DNA from: Stemphylium vesicarium
Lineage: Eukaryota > Ascomycota > Dothideomycetes > Pleosporales > Pleosporaceae
Assembly: GCA_004380135.1 (NCBI GenBank)
Contig: QXCR01000002.1
Span: forward strand, 868,001-932,000
Reading direction: 5' to 3'
Length of the DNA: 64,000 bases
The notes under the pieces: model-generated
What the model was told of the DNA's origin: nothing
Seen by the model: the letters and a program-made list of their open reading frames with translations, nothing else
Databases searched by the model: none
Program-made: the position numbers and the translations under genes
Shown here: positions 63,632 to 64,000 of the stretch, piece by piece
Layout: each line of letters starts with the position of its first letter
Position numbering within the stretch: position 1 is the first letter of the stretch

Positions 63632-64000
63632 CGGTGTGAGGAGAGGGAGAGGACTGCGCTGTCATTGTATAGCTACGAAAGTGGGCAGCTATATACGTGT
63701 GTGGGATGATCAAGTGTGGTAGCGATAGCCGTACCCAACTCGTACCATAGTGGATCTTGGCAAGGCCCAAACCGTCACAGATAAGAACCTAAGAGTGGAG
63801 GAAGGACGACTGGCCAGGAAGGTTCCCGGAGAATGCGGTAAAAGAGGAGAGGGATAGAAAAGGAAAGTTTCAGAGTTGGTATGACGAGGATTGGACCGAT
63901 GAGATCAGTGAGGCTTGAGCAACGGGACATGAAAAAGATACGACAGATAAAAGTTGGAAGAGGTAAGAGCTGAGGGCAAGAGAGCCGCGGCGGGCTGTGC
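63632..64000. other. Window end, nothing recognised
   Basis: Purine-rich plus strand without a supported frame; a gene may begin beyond the window. Confidence 0.4.

Noticed and set aside
1..64000. tRNA, rRNA, CRISPR, autonomous transposon or secondary-metabolite cluster
   Set aside because: No B-box-like GGTTCGANNCC in a tRNA context, no regularly spaced direct repeats, no transposase or reverse-transcriptase motifs, and no PKS, NRPS or terpene synthase near the MFS gene were found. A weak or degraded copy could be missed by eye.

Overview
The window is nuclear DNA of a filamentous ascomycete. Genes on both strands carry short introns (mostly 45-70 bp, GT..AG) with CTAAC/CTGAC-like branch sites. 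They are unmistakably eukaryotic: cytoplasmic dynein heavy chain, mitochondrial Rieske protein, a CLC exchanger with CBS domains, GMP synthase, Bcp1 and a DNA polymerase epsilon histone-fold subunit. Codon style and gene types fit Dothideomycetes, most likely Pleosporales; the order-level call is inference from family resemblance, not from a search.

Layout. 0.3-0.44 kb: a hairpin MITE. 0.6-3.1 kb: SulP sulfate permease (minus). 4.2-5.7 kb: F-box-like, cysteine/histidine-rich protein. 6.2-12.7 kb: an accessory-looking stretch of short unknown genes. It includes a three-exon gene whose N-terminus copies the histone H3 tail, two head-to-head pairs of small coiled-coil genes, and reading frames broken by a stop or frame change. 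12.9-14.1 kb: RING-finger protein. 14.1-17.5 kb: no convincing gene. 17.5-19.5 kb: TRI12-type MFS transporter. 20.4-22.2 kb: acidic tail-anchored protein. 23.1-24.1 kb: an open frame interrupted by one TGA.

24.2-58.4 kb is a dense housekeeping block: short-chain dehydrogenase, small hydrophilic protein, secreted serine carboxypeptidase, DPB3-like histone-fold subunit (start re-assigned here to a small upstream exon), POA1-type macro-domain phosphatase, RIP1, BCP1, GUA1, a GEF1-like CLC, an intronless 13-kb dynein heavy chain, a small charged protein beside an (AAG)n microsatellite, a coiled-coil protein of unknown function, and a type II membrane glycosyltransferase. Several neighbours are divergent and share short promoters (carboxypeptidase/DPB3, POA1/RIP1, BCP1/GUA1).

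58.4-64 kb is again gene-poor. Splicing by eye recovers one coherent four-exon gene of unknown function (59692-60540), a weaker three-exon model (62103-62602) and a 159-residue ORF (63152-63631). I saw no rRNA, tRNA, CRISPR array or autonomous transposon. All splice sites were inferred by eye from GT/AG, phase continuity and protein continuity; none has transcript support here.
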